From Tetrapyrgos nigripes (lineage: Eukaryota; Basidiomycota; Agaricomycetes; Agaricales; Campanellaceae): DNA of 64,000 nucleotides. A model generated the notes under the pieces. It did no database searches. It had not been told where the DNA came from and worked only from the letters and a program-made list of their open reading frames with translations. Position 1 is the first letter of the stretch; each line of letters begins with the position of its first letter. The position numbers and the translations under genes are program-made. Positions 12,269-25,056 of this stretch are shown here, in pieces. The stretch is taken from positions 62,001 through 126,000 of the forward strand of contig JAACJM010000025.1 in the NCBI GenBank assembly GCA_013368315.1, read 5' to 3'.

Positions 12269-13976
12269 TCATGGTTCATCTTTCGACAGCAACACAAAAT
12301 CAAGTCCAGCCTTCTTCAGGTCTCGCAATTTCAAATCCACATCTTCTCGAAGCGCTCTACCCAAAACGCAAAGCTTCACCGACCGCAAACAGCTTACCCC
12401 AGTAGCCGCGTTCTCTCCGCGGCTGCTAGTGTCACTGTTGGGAACCCATCTCGACACGACCATCTTCCAGAATAGCACGTCGTCAAATAAATCGCCGTCC
12501 GCAGTAAAGTGTAAATTCTCTAGCTTGGGAACTAGAGGAGAAGATGACGCCAAACCATGATCAAGGGCATGGAGATTCGCGAGGAGTAAAGGAGTGATGA
12601 GGTCCTGGAATTGAAAGACAATGCGATCTTCAGTGTCATCCTCAAATAGTGGATACGGTGCAAAGTTGAAATCTTTGCGGCGAATTTCTCTGATGCGAAG
12701 TTCTACTAGGGAAGGGTGGAGCTTCAGCAGCGAGCAGAGGTCAGTGTCGGATAGCGAGATATAGTCAAGGTGAAGAACCGATAATGAGCACGCTGAGCGC
12801 TGGAAAAAATCTGAAAAAGACTGGTGTGGCCAGTTGCCTTTGAAAATTTGTTCCATGTTGGTATGATCCCATTTGTCCACTTCTTCGTGAAAATTTCTGA
12901 TAGCCAAGGTGGTCAGAGATGGAAGAGTGAGTTTGTCGATTAGGAGTTTGAGCAAATGGGCCTCCAAGATATCGTAGCCCACCTCGCAGTTTGACATCTG
13001 GAACTCCACCATGGAGAGATGGGGCAGAGTTTGCCAAGGGATTTCATCGGGTTCAGGTACAAATCTATGGTCTAGTTCTGCAAAAACCATGGATTTGAGG
13101 TTCGGGAAGTTGTGGAGCTCTCCTGTGTAGATGGGAGCGCTCGTTCCACACATAATCTCGAGATTGGTGATCTGATTGCGCGGAGTGAAGGCTCGTAGTT
13201 CTTCAGGGGGAGGGAGCCGGACAGTTTTTTAGGGAATGAAGTCGAGGAGCAGAGTTGAAAAGGAATAGGTCGGGGTCTCTAAAAGTATGCTGTCGAATAT
13301 CAAGGGTCTCAAGGAGAGGAAACGACTTCCCGCTGGCCAATGAAGGAAGCTCCTCTTCACGAAGGTAGGCTATCGTAGCGTGTTGCCATCGAGCGCTCTC
13401 CTTGACAAGTCGCCCAACCCAAGGGCTGTCTTTTTCACCATAAAGACCGAAATTAACTGACAACGGATGGGATTTGGAACGCACTAGGCATAGCCTAAGC
13501 GATTGTTCGTGACGAGAATGAGTGGAATCGTATTCGTATAGGAGCATCAGGTTACTCCATAGTTGTGGGATGTCAATGACAATCTGTCGCCAGCCGCTGC
13601 ACACTGAAGCCAGCGTAAACGGAAGCCGCCCAATGCTGTCAGTAAACGTTATCGGATGTCCATCACAGACGGCTATAAAGATGCGAGTCAACAACTCGAC
13701 AGGTAACCATCGTATGGGAGCTGAGAGAAACTTCAACTGCTCGTCGTGTTTGCTCAGCAGGTCTTGTTGCTGTTCGAGGTACAGCAAACGCGACCGGAGT
13801 TGAGACATTTCCCAATCCAGATCTCGTATATCATCCTCGACATCCCGCTGGATCTGCAGAGCTGAGGAAGGAGAGAGGGGGACAGTCCGTAGCATGCTGT
13901 TGATGCGAGTAGACACGTTTCCTGGGTCGCAGCGACTTGTGTAAGGTTTGATACCACCACAGCTTGGGCAGGCCAT
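12269..13976 (-). pseudogene. F-box protein, copy 2, with one frameshift
   Basis: A single-exon gene that would encode 568 aa. N-terminal CPSCGGIKPY..C pattern, a coiled-coil-like stretch (QLRSRLLYLEQQQDLL), F-box core LPVELLTRIF near residue 90, then an LRR-like region rich in Leu. The first 258 codons are open from 13976, and the rest is open to the stop at 12269. The two parts are out of register because a run of six T at 13225-13230 has five in the other two copies. It is otherwise complete, so this is either a very young pseudogene or an assembly error. F-box proteins act as substrate receptors of SCF ubiquitin ligases. It lies 300 bp from the 3' end of P450 A, convergent with it. Confidence 0.8.
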
Positions 13977-16713
13977 CGTGGCTAGGTTTCAAGGGGAGAA
14001 GAGAAAGGGCTGAGTGTGAATGGATTGGAGATGTAGCGTCGATGTGGTGGTTGGTGAAAGCGTTTTCTTTCTCAAACGTGACGGTCGTGACTCGTCAACC
14101 ATTCATAATCATGATATGATGATCGTTGAGAGGCCGGCAAGCGGCATAGCCCGCTACTTCGGAACTTATCGCTGCTGGGTGGTTAGGGTTAGTAGTGCGC
14201 GATAGTTGTGTACGGCTAGCTAGCTAGGAAAAGATCCAAATGTGAGTATGTGGTGCTGTGTAGTAAATTTGGAAGGTTGATGCTCGATGTTACGGGGTAT
14301 GCGATGCATTGTACACTACTAGTATCGGCCATGGTGTGAGTGAAGCATGTACAAATCCGCAGGAATACGCAGAAATACGTCAGAATCTGACCGATTCCGA
14401 GCAAGCTTCTGTTCCTAAAACGATTACTCGATTTCAGCCTCCGTCCGCGTAATTCTGGCCAATTCCGATAGAATACGTCGTATTACTAGGCAGTAGGTAC
14501 CATAGCTATTAACATGATTACTGTAATGAGTATAGAGAAAAAACACCAAGTCCTAGTCTAACGCCATATAAAACATCTTTCTTCTAGCGAAGTCAACGAC
14601 GGAAGAACTGGAAACGATGGAAGAGGAGTAGTATTGGGTAACTTGACGCGCGCAAGGAAGGACGGTGCGACGAATACGAGTCCATAAAGACTGGAAAAAG
14701 AAGTTAGAGACCATAGACGACGGTAAACTGCGTTAATCCACGTACCTGCACCTAACTGACTATTACGCTGCTGGTACGAATCCTGCTGGCAGAGAAAAAC
14801 GAGTCAGAACGGTCAAGTACGCGTATAGTGCAACACATTCCTCACTTGGATACCCGATACGAGTCCTTCTGGGAGAGAAAACGCGTCAGACACGCCAAAT
14901 ACGCGTACAGTTCAACACACCACTCACCTACAAACCAGAAACCCTTCAGAGACCCTCTCCTAAGCGCATACACCCACCTTATCCTCCCAAGCTTCACGTA
15001 GAGGGCGGGAGGAGAGAGCAGGGCGGCGGTGTGGTAGATGATGGAAGGGACGGTGGTACACGTCAAAAACACGGAGTGTGTAAACTTGTCACCAATTTCA
15101 ACATTTGAGCCAGTTGTTGGCCAGTTGGTCGAGTCAGTTGTCGCTGAGAAGAAAATTTCTCCAAGTTACAATTTCTCACTGACGGGCTACTAGAGTAGCT
15201 TGACTAGCATAGAACCTACAAAAGTTCGTTGGCTTAGAATTCGTCGGATTCGGGCGAACTCGAAGCTTCCTTTTGGCATCGTCATCGATTTCGTCGGATT
15301 TCTGCTGAAAATCGTCACTGTTGTGCGGATTTCCTCAGAGTATGTTTTCACTGGGCATTAAAGTCTGTTGAAATTGAGGAGCCACTGCAGAAATTTTGAA
15401 GAAAAGCCCATGACATAGACGAGTGAGTAGGATGCGGGATACTGAGCGCTGAACAGTGAACAAACCTGGAAGTTGGACGCTGGGGGCTAGATTGGAATTT
15501 GGAAGCTACGCTGGAGCAGCTTGAGGTCCACCAACAACTTCTTGACGTTCCTGATCAAGAAAAGCAAAGTAGTAAAGCAGAAGAAAGTTACTTGCGTCTT
15601 CTACTCTTACAGTTAATCATAATGAAACCCTTCAATGACATCATCTGTTCTGGTTCTGTACGCACTTTCATGATCCGCAGGAGCAGGTTCCTTGACTCCT
15701 TACGCGGACGACGCATAAGTTCCAAGTAAGTAAGTTCTCTTGCGCAACGACCATGATGGGATCCGGTGAAGTTCCTGCGACCCGAATACTGTGACACAAG
15801 AGGAAGTTGGAAAGGAAGACCAGACCTGGAAAGGGAAGAGAGTAAACGTAGACATAGGAAAGCACAAGCAAAGTCATGATCATGTATTGCCAGTGGTGTC
15901 CGCAGCAGTCAACATCTCCAAGACTATGTATCCCAAGATGTATCCCGAGTCCCGAGTCTCGACTCGCCATTGTCCCATATTTGACATTTGTACGTCCAAC
16001 TACACATGTAGATCAGCTCACTGTCAGGCCCGGGCGGCGACAGCTGAGACGGTCCTGAGTTGTTCCAGTTGGTTACTTGGAGTTGGAACAAGAGAACAGT
16101 AGAGTAGTAGACTGGTAGTTGAGACTTGAGACTCTGGTCACAGTGAACAAGATATATATATATATAAAGTCGGTTGAGGATCCACTGCAGCGAGTAAGTA
16201 GATGCAGATATTGACTTGACGCAGCACGCTTTGGTCCCGTCTAAAGGCGTTCGAGGAGGACAAGCCTGGACGCCGGACGCTGGGTGCTAGATTGGAATCT
16301 GGGAGCTACGCTGGAGGAGCCTGAGGTCCACCAACAACATTGAGTAAAGAAAAGCAAGGGATACTTAAGGAAAATAGGACCCGGCGGTTGCCCGAATGGA
16401 AAGTGTAACAACCGGATACTGACATCAGGGCCATTGATAGTAGACGGGTCCGTTGCGTAGCAGCATCGAAGGCCTTGACCCTTGCAATTGCTTGACCCTG
16501 ACACACATGGCGTAGTTGACGTCCGAAATGTCGACCTCAGCGCTCTGTAGGCCAGGAACGACAGCAACAGCTTTCACTGGGTATATGAGGTTGAGGCTGC
16601 GGGTGAAGGTGGATGAATATACATTACCCACCGCAGCTTTTGCAGTGAACAAGGCTATGTCGAGAGAGACTATTAAAAATGAAATGATTACATGATCTAC
16701 TACTCCTTTTGTA
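13977..16713. other. Long intergenic region upstream of chitin synthase
   Basis: No gene model could be supported. The first 120 bp repeat the promoter sequence of the other F-box copies. A 76 bp direct repeat lies at 15463-15538 and 16263-16338. An AT dinucleotide run sits at about 16152-16166. Short open frames in this interval lack motifs. Confidence 0.5.
15463..16338. repeat. 76 bp direct repeat, copies exactly 800 bp apart
   Basis: 15463-15538 and 16263-16338 share GCTAGATTGGAAT, GAGCTACGCTGGAG-type and TGAGGTCCACCAACAAC words without net indels. No coding or terminal-repeat features were recognised. Confidence 0.7.
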
Positions 16714-19700
16714 ATGGCTCACTACAACGACCCCGACGAAGCACAACGAGGTCACTACAACGACGGCTACAACCCCTACAGCAACCAATACGACTACTAC
16801 TCCCCCCACGGTCAATCCTTCTCCCCACCACCCCAACAACAACCCGGAGGTGGTCTACCGCCCTTTGGAGTCCCACTTGATCCCTATGGTGCACCTATCC
16901 ATTCTCCCCCTCCTCAACAACACACACCACTAGGAGGGGGGTACGCACATCCAGCATCACCACCACCTCAATCCCACACTCCAGCACACGACTACCTAGG
17001 AGGCAGTGGAATCCCTTCCTTACCCCCACCCTCCAACTTTCCCCACCACGCCCATTCTTTCGAGTTACACGACGAAGGTCCGGTAGATCCGCATGCTACC
17101 AATTCTAATTTCATTGGTGGTAGAGGAGGCCACGACCACGGTGAAGGAGGAGGATACGACGACCTCGGCGATGAAGACGGTGATATCCCCCTCCTACGAA
17201 GAAACTCTCAACCCGATACATTACATATCCCTGCTGCGGCGTATAACAACAACTCTGGAAGTGACTCTGAAAGTTTCGTCAACGTTGATATGCCTATTCC
17301 TATGCCTGGGTCTTATGAGGATGATCCGTTTGGTGGAAATGGCGGTGGGCCTGGAGGAGTAGGAACGAATAATATTAGGTATGGGAGGATTCCACAGAGG
17401 GTTCCGAGGAGGCATAAGACGATTAAGAAGGTTGAGTGAGTGTTTTTTACTGTTCTTTAATCTTATCACGACTAATGAGCACAGACTCTTCCATGGCAAC
17501 TTTGTCCTCGACAACCCCGTTCCTAAGAAACTCCTCGACCTTGCTGCTCTCCCTCCTCACCTCCACTCAGAGCGCGAATTCACTCATATGCGGTACTCTG
17601 CTGCCACCTGTGATCCTAATGATTTTAAAGACTCGGGATTTACCTTGAGACAGGTACGTCACAAGTCCTCAGTTAGTTTGGGTTTGGTGTCTGACTTGCT
17701 GTCTTCTCTTCTTCTTCCAGGTCCACTACGACCCACCTCGCCGCACAGAACTATTCATCGTCATGACAATGTACAACGAAGATGAAGAACTGTTTTGTAG
17801 AACTATGCAAGGTGTCATGAAGAATGTCGCTCATTTGTGTAAGAGGGATAGGAGTAAGACGTGGGGAAAGGAAGGGTGGAAAAAGGTGGGTTTCCTTTGA
17901 TGAGGTTATTATGATGTTTGACACTCTCATTCCAGGTCGTAGTCTGCATCGTCTCCGATGGCCGACTCAAAATCCACGCTCGTACTCTCTCCGTTATCGC
18001 AGCCATGGGGTGTTACCAAGAAGGAATAGCGAAGAACTTTGTTAATAAGAAGGAGGTGACGGCGCATATTTATGAGTATACTACGACGGGTGAGTACCTT
18101 GCTTCCATTACCAATACAAAAACACGTACTAATCCACTTTCCCCTTGACAGTCTGCGTAACCCCTCCCTCAAACTCGAAGGCGGCGCCGACGGCAAAAAC
18201 GTCCCCGTCCAACTCATATTCTGCCTCAAAGAAAAAAACGCTAAAAAGATAAACTCTCATCGGTGGTTTTTTAATGCTTTTGGACCCTTGTTAAGTCCGA
18301 ATGTGTGTGTGCTTTTGGATGTGGGGACTATGCCTGGTCCGACGAGTATTTATCATTTGTGGAAGGTAAGGTTTAGTATCATGGTTTTTCGTCTTTTTTT
18401 CAAATTTGTTTTTTGTTTTGTTTTTGTTTTCTTCAATACATTATGCTGACGATGCGTCCCCACCAGGCTTTTGACATAAACTCCAACGTCGGCGGCGCCT
18501 GCGGTGAAATCGTCGCTCTGAAAGGCAAATGGGGTCTCAACCTCCTCAACCCACTCGTCGCAGCTCAGAATTTCGAATACAAGATGAGTAATATATTGGA
18601 CAAACCATTGGAGAGTGTGTTTGGGTATATTACGGTGTTGCCGGGAGCGTTTAGTGCGTATAGGTGAGTGTTTTTTGGAGTGGATGTGGGCCCGGGGAGC
18701 AAATACAGACAGAGCTAACGGCTCCTCTCACCACAGATACATAGCCCTCCAAAACGACTCCACAGGCACCGGTCCCCTCCAGAAATACTTTTTAGGAGAA
18801 AAAATGCATGGAGCTGGAGCTGACATTTTTACGGCTAATATGTATTTGGGTGAGTGTTACCTTCCTTTCCTTTCCTTGTTCGTCGTCGTCGTCGTTGTTT
18901 TTCCCTCTTTGTTTGTTATACTTGTTCTCCCCTCTGCGCTGTTAGAATAAGAATAAGACTAAGGCTAACCACCCCCACCCATCTGTAGCCGAGGATAGGA
19001 TTCTATGTTGGGAATTAGTCTCAAAAAGAGGTGGAAGTTGGATTTTACACTACGTGAAGAGTGCGTATGCGATTACGGATGTGCCTGATCAGGTATGTGG
19101 CTCCTGGCTCTCTCCCTTTCTGAAAAAGACGCGTTACCCACATACACACACACACATAGGTCCCCGAACTCATCTCCAACGTCGTCGCTGGCTCAACGGT
19201 TCCTTCTTCGCCGCGGTCCACTCTACATTCCACTTTTACTACATTTATCGAAGCGCTCATTCTTTCATGCGAAAGTTTTGGATCCATATTGAGATGTTTT
19301 ATCAGACGTTTAATTTGATATTTAGTTGGTTTGGGTTGGTGAGTATCTTGTCGTCTCCTCCCCTCTCCTCTTTTCCATTCTTCTGCTTCGTCCAAAACAA
19401 GCCCAATGACCGATGACTGACGCCCCTCCTTTTCCAGGCAAACTACTACATCGCCTTCGTCATCCTCTCCAACGCAATGGAAGACCCCAATTTCCACATC
19501 ACAGGTATCCACGTCGTCAACATCATCCTCAACTATTTATACCTCGGCCTACTCGTCATGTGTTTCCTCCTCTCGTTGGGTAACCGACCGCAGGGGAGTA
19601 AATGGGCTTTTACGACTTCGATTTTAGGGTTTGGCGGTTATTACTATTTATATGACTGTGAGTGGTTCTTTTAGACGATTATGATTTGAGTTTGAGGGTG

Positions 19701-20597
19701 GTGTGTTGGCATGGATGATGTACTGACGCTCTTTATGTGCTATGCGCTCAGGTCTCCGCCTTCCTCCTCGCCTTTAAAGGGATAGACCAAATTGTCGACG
19801 ACCAAGGTGTCAACGCAGGGGACCTATTCGATAATACGATTTTCAGGAATATAGTCTTGTCGCTGGTGGCAACGTTGGGGTTGTATCTTATTGCTAGTTT
19901 GATTTTCGTGAGTGGTTCCTCTTGTCTTGTCGCTTCGAGTGTAGGCTGAACATAACGTCTTATTTCCCCAGTTCGAACCCTGGCACATGATAACCTCCTT
20001 CATCCAATACATGCTCATGGCCCCCTCCTACATCTCCGTCCTCAACGTCTACGCCTTCGCCAACGTCCACGACGTCTCCTGGGGAACCAAAGGCGACAAC
20101 AAAGTAACCACCGAACTCGGCACCGTCGATACCAAAAACTCCAAAGACGGCAAAACCGTCGACGCCGTTGTCCCCGATCAACAAATCGATATCGACGCGA
20201 ATTACGAAGATGCTTTACACGTCTTGAGGACAAAACCACCAAAGGTTGAAGGAAAAGTAGATGCTGCTACGCAACAGGAAGATTATTATAGGACGTTTAG
20301 GACAAATGTGTTGTTGGCGTGGACGTTGAGTAATGGGTTACTTGCTGCTGCGGTGGTGAGTGCGACTAGTAAGGCGCAGGATTCGAGTGCGGGGAATGCG
20401 GTAAAGGGGTATATGACGTTTTTGTTGTATAGTGTTGCGGGGTTGGCTTGTGAGTGTTGTGTTTTTTTTTAATTTTAAATTTAACGTCAAGGATTGGGAT
20501 GGGACTGACTTGGCATTTGTTCTTCCTTCTGTTTCTAGTCGTGAGGTTTATAGGCTCGACACTGTATATGATTATTAGGTTGTTTGCTGGAGAGTAG
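16714..20597 (+). CDS. Chitin synthase, division 1 type (13 exons; three apparent frameshifts)
   Basis: A plasma-membrane glycosyltransferase polymerising UDP-GlcNAc into chitin. A Gly/Pro/Gln-rich N-terminus leads into the Chitin_synth_1N motif ([19 protein letters not shown]), then the catalytic core ([38 protein letters not shown]) and C-terminal membrane segments. Exons: 16714-17435, 17485-17653, 17721-17885, 17936-18089, 18152-18365, 18467-18663, 18737-18849, 18989-19092, 19160-19338, 19438-19657, 19752-19907, 19972-20449, 20539-20597. All junctions are GT-AG. The model is in frame (977 codons) only if one C is missing at 18161-18164, one C at 19176-19177 and one G is extra at 19633-19634. 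The second falls in the QRRRW motif. It is either freshly broken or mis-assembled. It converges on P450 B. Confidence 0.85.
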
Positions 20598-21234
20598 AGG
20601 AAGACGTGGATGGTATGGCAGGGTTGATGTCGGAGAGTAAGAGTAAGGGCTGGATAAGAGTAGACGACGGAACAAAATGAAGCGAAGCAATTGATTGTTG
20701 TATGGACCTGGACCTAACGATCTACGACTCACGAACCACGACCTTTTTTTTTTTCTGATTAGTTTGATTCTTTGAATATGACATACGACATGTCACGACG
20801 CTAGGCTAGTTATCATTGTCTCCTCCTCTCCTCCTCTCCTCCTTGTCTTTTTTCCTTTATTCCCTCTACGTTTGCTTCTTGTCTTTCCGTCTATCTGTCC
20901 GACTATATCCCCTCGATTAAGAACTAAATCTTATTATAATCGTATATATATAAGTATCATACCATAGGTAACGTACTGGTAAGCGTACCTCAAGACTCTG
21001 GATTCATCATTTTGGAGTGTTTACATATACCTATCTGCTTCAACTCTCAAGACCTCAACTCTCAAGATCTCCACTTGCGCTCAAGCTTGAGTACGTTCGG
21101 GTGCGTTTGGATGAGGGAAAGAACATCGCGATCAATTGATTAAATAGAATGCTACGTGTACATAATTATTTTGATTCTTCAGCCATTTTCTCCTCACACT
21201 TCAGCCTCGATAGCGCTCCAAGCTCAGCCTAGAC
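20598..21234. other. Convergent 3' intergenic region, conserved between array units
   Basis: About 640 bp between the chs stop and the P450 B stop. The same sequence recurs at about 29869-30492, 37690-38372, 46435-47582 (with an insertion) and 54230-54846. The shared block includes CTTATTATAATCGTATATATA, probably holding 3' ends of both transcripts. This repetition shows the unit was duplicated as a block and not gene by gene. Confidence 0.8.
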
Positions 21235-23855
21235 TCAGGCTTCGACCCCGACTTCATACCCACGTTTCATCAGTTCAAACGCGCCAGCCGAACGAGGGGT
21301 AATCGAATACTTGAATGGTTTGGGATGACTGTCAGAAATTTCATAAAAATCAGTAAATCAGATTTTATTGTAGCCTTGGAGAATTAAGAATTAGGATAAC
21401 TCACGCAACAAGGCCATATGCAAAATCAGCTATTGGATCAATCTCCTTAGACTTGTCACTGGAGATCCTGGTGATATTGCAAGTAGCCAAAAGACAGGCG
21501 AGCACAAGCCATGAGGTGTCAAGAGCTAGGTGTCTCCCGGGGCAGATTCTAGATAGAATTATAAGCACGCAATCAGTAAGTACCATTTCTAAAGCTCAAA
21601 GAACTTGGAAAGAAGAGGAGGCTGAAGGCGTAGGTAACGCCGGAGTTACTCACCTCCTGCCAAAACCAAAAGCATACAATTCAGGATCAGGATTGAGTGA
21701 GTGTTTTGCAGACGGTTCAGTCCTCAGAAAACGGTCAGGGTTGAATGTAAGAGGATCGGGATAGACATTTTCGTCATGAAGGATTGTCCTGAATATTTCA
21801 AATTGTGGAAATGAAAAGAGATGGTATGAGAGACACATAACTAGTTGATTGATGATTGGGGCTGAGCAACTCACCAAGCATTACCCACAACAGTTGTTCC
21901 TATTTATGTGAAAAAAGTAGATTATCTTTAGTTTGAGCCTGATCAAATTTAAAAGCGAGTTTGCACTTACCTTTCGGTATGAAATACCCTTCATAGACGT
22001 CATCAGCGACGCTACAATGCGGAATACCTGCGTAATCAAAGATTCAGCACACCGGACAGAAAAAATACTCGTATTATTACCCAAAGGAACACCAGGGTAC
22101 ATTCTCATAAGCTCCCTGAAGACTGCCTCAACATATGGCAAGCTTCCTCGGTCAGAGAAATCTGGAAGCTGAGTGGCATTAGCTGTAGAGCCAAGTACTC
22201 GATCCAATTCCTCTTGAGCTTTGACTTGGATTTCAGGATGGTGGGAGAGGACAAAGACTGAGATTAAGATCAAGGAGACAGACTGCAGGCCCAGAATAGA
22301 TGTCACAATCAGATGATTATGAAATTCATGACTGGGTAAAGATTCCAAGCACTTACTGTATCTGATCCAGCTGTGCAAGTGATATTAAGCGCAATGTTGA
22401 AGCTGAATTTGGGAAAACTGTTCCAAGGCACGGCATTCACCTATATATGCTACTCCAGCACAATTTTTAATTACCTCTTCCATCTTCGTGTCAGAGTCTG
22501 TCTTTGACATGCCCAAGTCAGAGGTATCTCCAGTAGCGTCAGCAGCGTTGAACTTCAAATCAAATTTCTGTAGGGATTTTGTTCCAAAGCAAGATAGTCC
22601 AGTTCCTGATGACTATATGCATATGGCTCATGATCAGTTCATAATGTTATATTTACACATGCACGGAGTTGGATCCACGTACAATAGAAGCTCTCAGCTG
22701 TTTCCAAGGCTTATTCAACAGTTCTGAATTTATATGAGCCCAGCGCGTGGCTTTTCGCTTGAAGTGTGCACCAGGAAACCAGGCTGTAAGTATTAAGTAT
22801 ATCAATCATTGTTTAGAGTTGAGGAAGATCAGTCAACTTCAACGTAACCTGAAACTTACCTGGAACATATCTCAACAAAGGAAAGTAATCCACCAGGAAG
22901 GTGCCATGGACTAGAGTTAGAATACTTTCTGCGGAATTATTGACGAGTTCGACGAAGGCGTCCATATCCTCTTGTTCGGTGATGCCATAGGTTGTGTACA
23001 AAAATTATTGAAGCGGCGTGTCTTTACGAAGGAATATTCATGAACATAAATCAATCGCTACATGCTAGGTATATGTATTGAACACTTACTGGCGAACAAT
23101 AGCCTGAAGGTCATCATACTGTGTCACCATTGTAGTAGACTGTATACATGACAGACTTCTGAGGAGCCGAGAAGTTGCTTGACGAATAAATGGGTGATGA
23201 GCTGCAATGGCATCTGAACGGAAGTACTGGTGGAAAGTCCTGCGGTGAAGTCTGCAGCAGTGTCAAAATTTCAGGACACTATCCCTGGACGAGTTGATTG
23301 ACACTCACCTCCACCATGATGTGTAGGGCATTGCTAAGGGTTCGATGTTCATTTAAGTTGACGAATAGCACAACATTGTTGAAAAAGACAAAGAAAAAGA
23401 AGAGCATCAGGTTTACAGACATTCATCTAGCTGATACAAAACTCACCCTGATTCATTCGCCATACGCATTGCTAAGAATCAAGATTTCATCAATTCGAGT
23501 CCATTGAGCTCGAATGATCAAGAAACTTACTAGGCCTGCTCGAATAAATTCCAGACCTCCTCTCCAACAACTCTTCTGCGGCCTTGGCAGAGTTCAAGAC
23601 GACAGTATGGTCTCCGAGAACATCGATGTGCAAGACGTCGGAGTGATACATGCTGCCCATGTCCCGGTATATTGCCCACTGAGCGTCATGTTCAGTGCGA
23701 GGCGTCAACATATCAAAGAATGAACCAATGATAGGAAGCCCTCTCGGTCCAGGTGGATAAGAGAGTGCCTGTCGAGGTCGACGCAGGAGATATCCGCAAA
23801 GATTATAGATGACGAGAAGAACAGGGATTGCAAGGAGATACGGTGTGTTGAGCAT
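21235..23855 (-). pseudogene. Cytochrome P450, copy B (lost micro-exon and frameshift)
   Basis: Same architecture as copy A: anchor and hinge from 23855, I-helix GSDT near 22365, ExxR (ELMR) near 22110, heme site FGFGRR at about 21655 continuing as ICPGRHLA near 21540, stop at 21235. Two lesions stand out. The 20 nt exon carrying WGFNFG, with flanking bases, is absent near 23378 (about 33 nt deleted relative to A). A run of five A at 23000-23004 has four in copy C, shifting the frame at the ASIILY motif. It is probably non-functional, although the A-run could be an assembly error. Antisense open frames are a shadow of this gene. Confidence 0.8.
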
Positions 23856-24600
23856 GGTTTGAAGAGGTGTGTTTACGCGAAGTGGCCCTGGGCCTTTTAA
23901 CGTTGGAAGAGAATGATAACAAAGTTCAGTTAACGACGCGAATGAATATACCCCATTCAACTGTGGCTGAACCTTGAGCCGTCTTTTCAACTACTTCTAG
24001 CCTCGAGGATCAGTCAGCAAGACGCCACTACGACCGCGGAACAGAGAGAAGACACCTCGACCGAAAAGATCACAGGAGTGGCGTACGTATGTACACTGGC
24101 CTCAAGATAAAGACCAAACGTACCCCCATGACTCGGTTGACGTTCCATTTTGTTTCCATTACAATGAGTTCGAACTTCACTAGCTGCGTGCGGCAGTAAT
24201 TAGTACACTGGCTATCATACAGTTTCCTTGTAGTAATCAAATATACCGACAATCATGGTAGTGGCAACTTCTGTTATTGTTATATGTGCCTTCCTTGTGA
24301 TGTCCACGGACTCAGGGACAAGGATAGTCTTGGAGTCAGATTGACTACGAAGAATTTTCGTTTCGGAATCATGGACCGGAAGTGCGAAGCCCTCTTACGT
24401 GTGGTGGTTCTAGCCCAGACTACTACGCATAGTATTCTGCATAGTCAGTCTGGTTACGAGATTACAGTCGTGGACAAGCAACCACGACAAAACTTTGGAC
24501 CCACTTTTCCTGGACTAGACTAATAGCGGAAAAGCAATAACGAGAACATCCACCCACTCAGTCGAATTTGATTTCCTGTTGTCGCGTAGAGTCACCCGAC
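23856..24600. repeat. Inverted copy of the P450 A upstream region
   Basis: This sequence is the reverse complement of about 8385-9288 with minor changes, so copies A and B including promoters form a long inverted repeat around 11969-21235. Similarity stops abruptly at 24600, after the word GAGTCACCCGAC. Confidence 0.8.
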
Positions 24601-25056
24601 CAAATCATCAGGACAATGTCTCTGGATAGATTGGTAGACGCTTACCTCCACCATGATGTGTATGGCAATACTACGTAACGGTTCAATGATCAGCTAAATC
24701 CATGGATAGTATAACACTGGGGCATGATGTACCTGAGAAAGCCCACCCCCATCTTCCAGAGAGAGAAAGCAAAGGCATTGGCTTTATAGACATTTCTCGA
24801 GCTGATATCAAACTCACCCCGATTCATGAGCCATGTGCATTGCTGAAAATCGAAATTTCAGTAATCAAAGTCCATCAAGCTAGAATAATCAAGAGACTTA
24901 CGAGGCCTGCTTGAATAAATTCCAGACCTCCTCTCTAACAACTCTTCTGCAGCCTTGGCAGAGTTCACAACGACAGTATGATCTCCGAGAATATTGATGT
25001 GAAAAACATCGGAGTGATACATGGTGCCCATGTCCCGGTATATTGCCCACTGAGCG
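24601..25056 (-). pseudogene. P450 fragment (part of exon 1 to exon 4)
   Basis: Covers the QWAIYRDMG to SSRPR part of exon 1, micro-exons 2 and 3, and exon 4. It aligns without indels to 32550-33005 of copy C (constant offset 7949); I noticed only about three substitutions. It ends at 25056 within exon 1, where chs sequence begins in the opposite orientation. Confidence 0.85.

Noticed and set aside
16714..18089. Minus-strand open frames over chs exon 1 (16624-16842, 16700-16894)
   Set aside because: Shadows of a low-complexity Gly/Pro/Gln-rich coding exon.
22488..22727. Open frame on the plus strand, conserved at 31769-31978, 39655-39894 and 48835-49017
   Set aside because: It is antisense to the same exon of P450 B, C, D and E. 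Its conservation follows from the P450 coding sequence.
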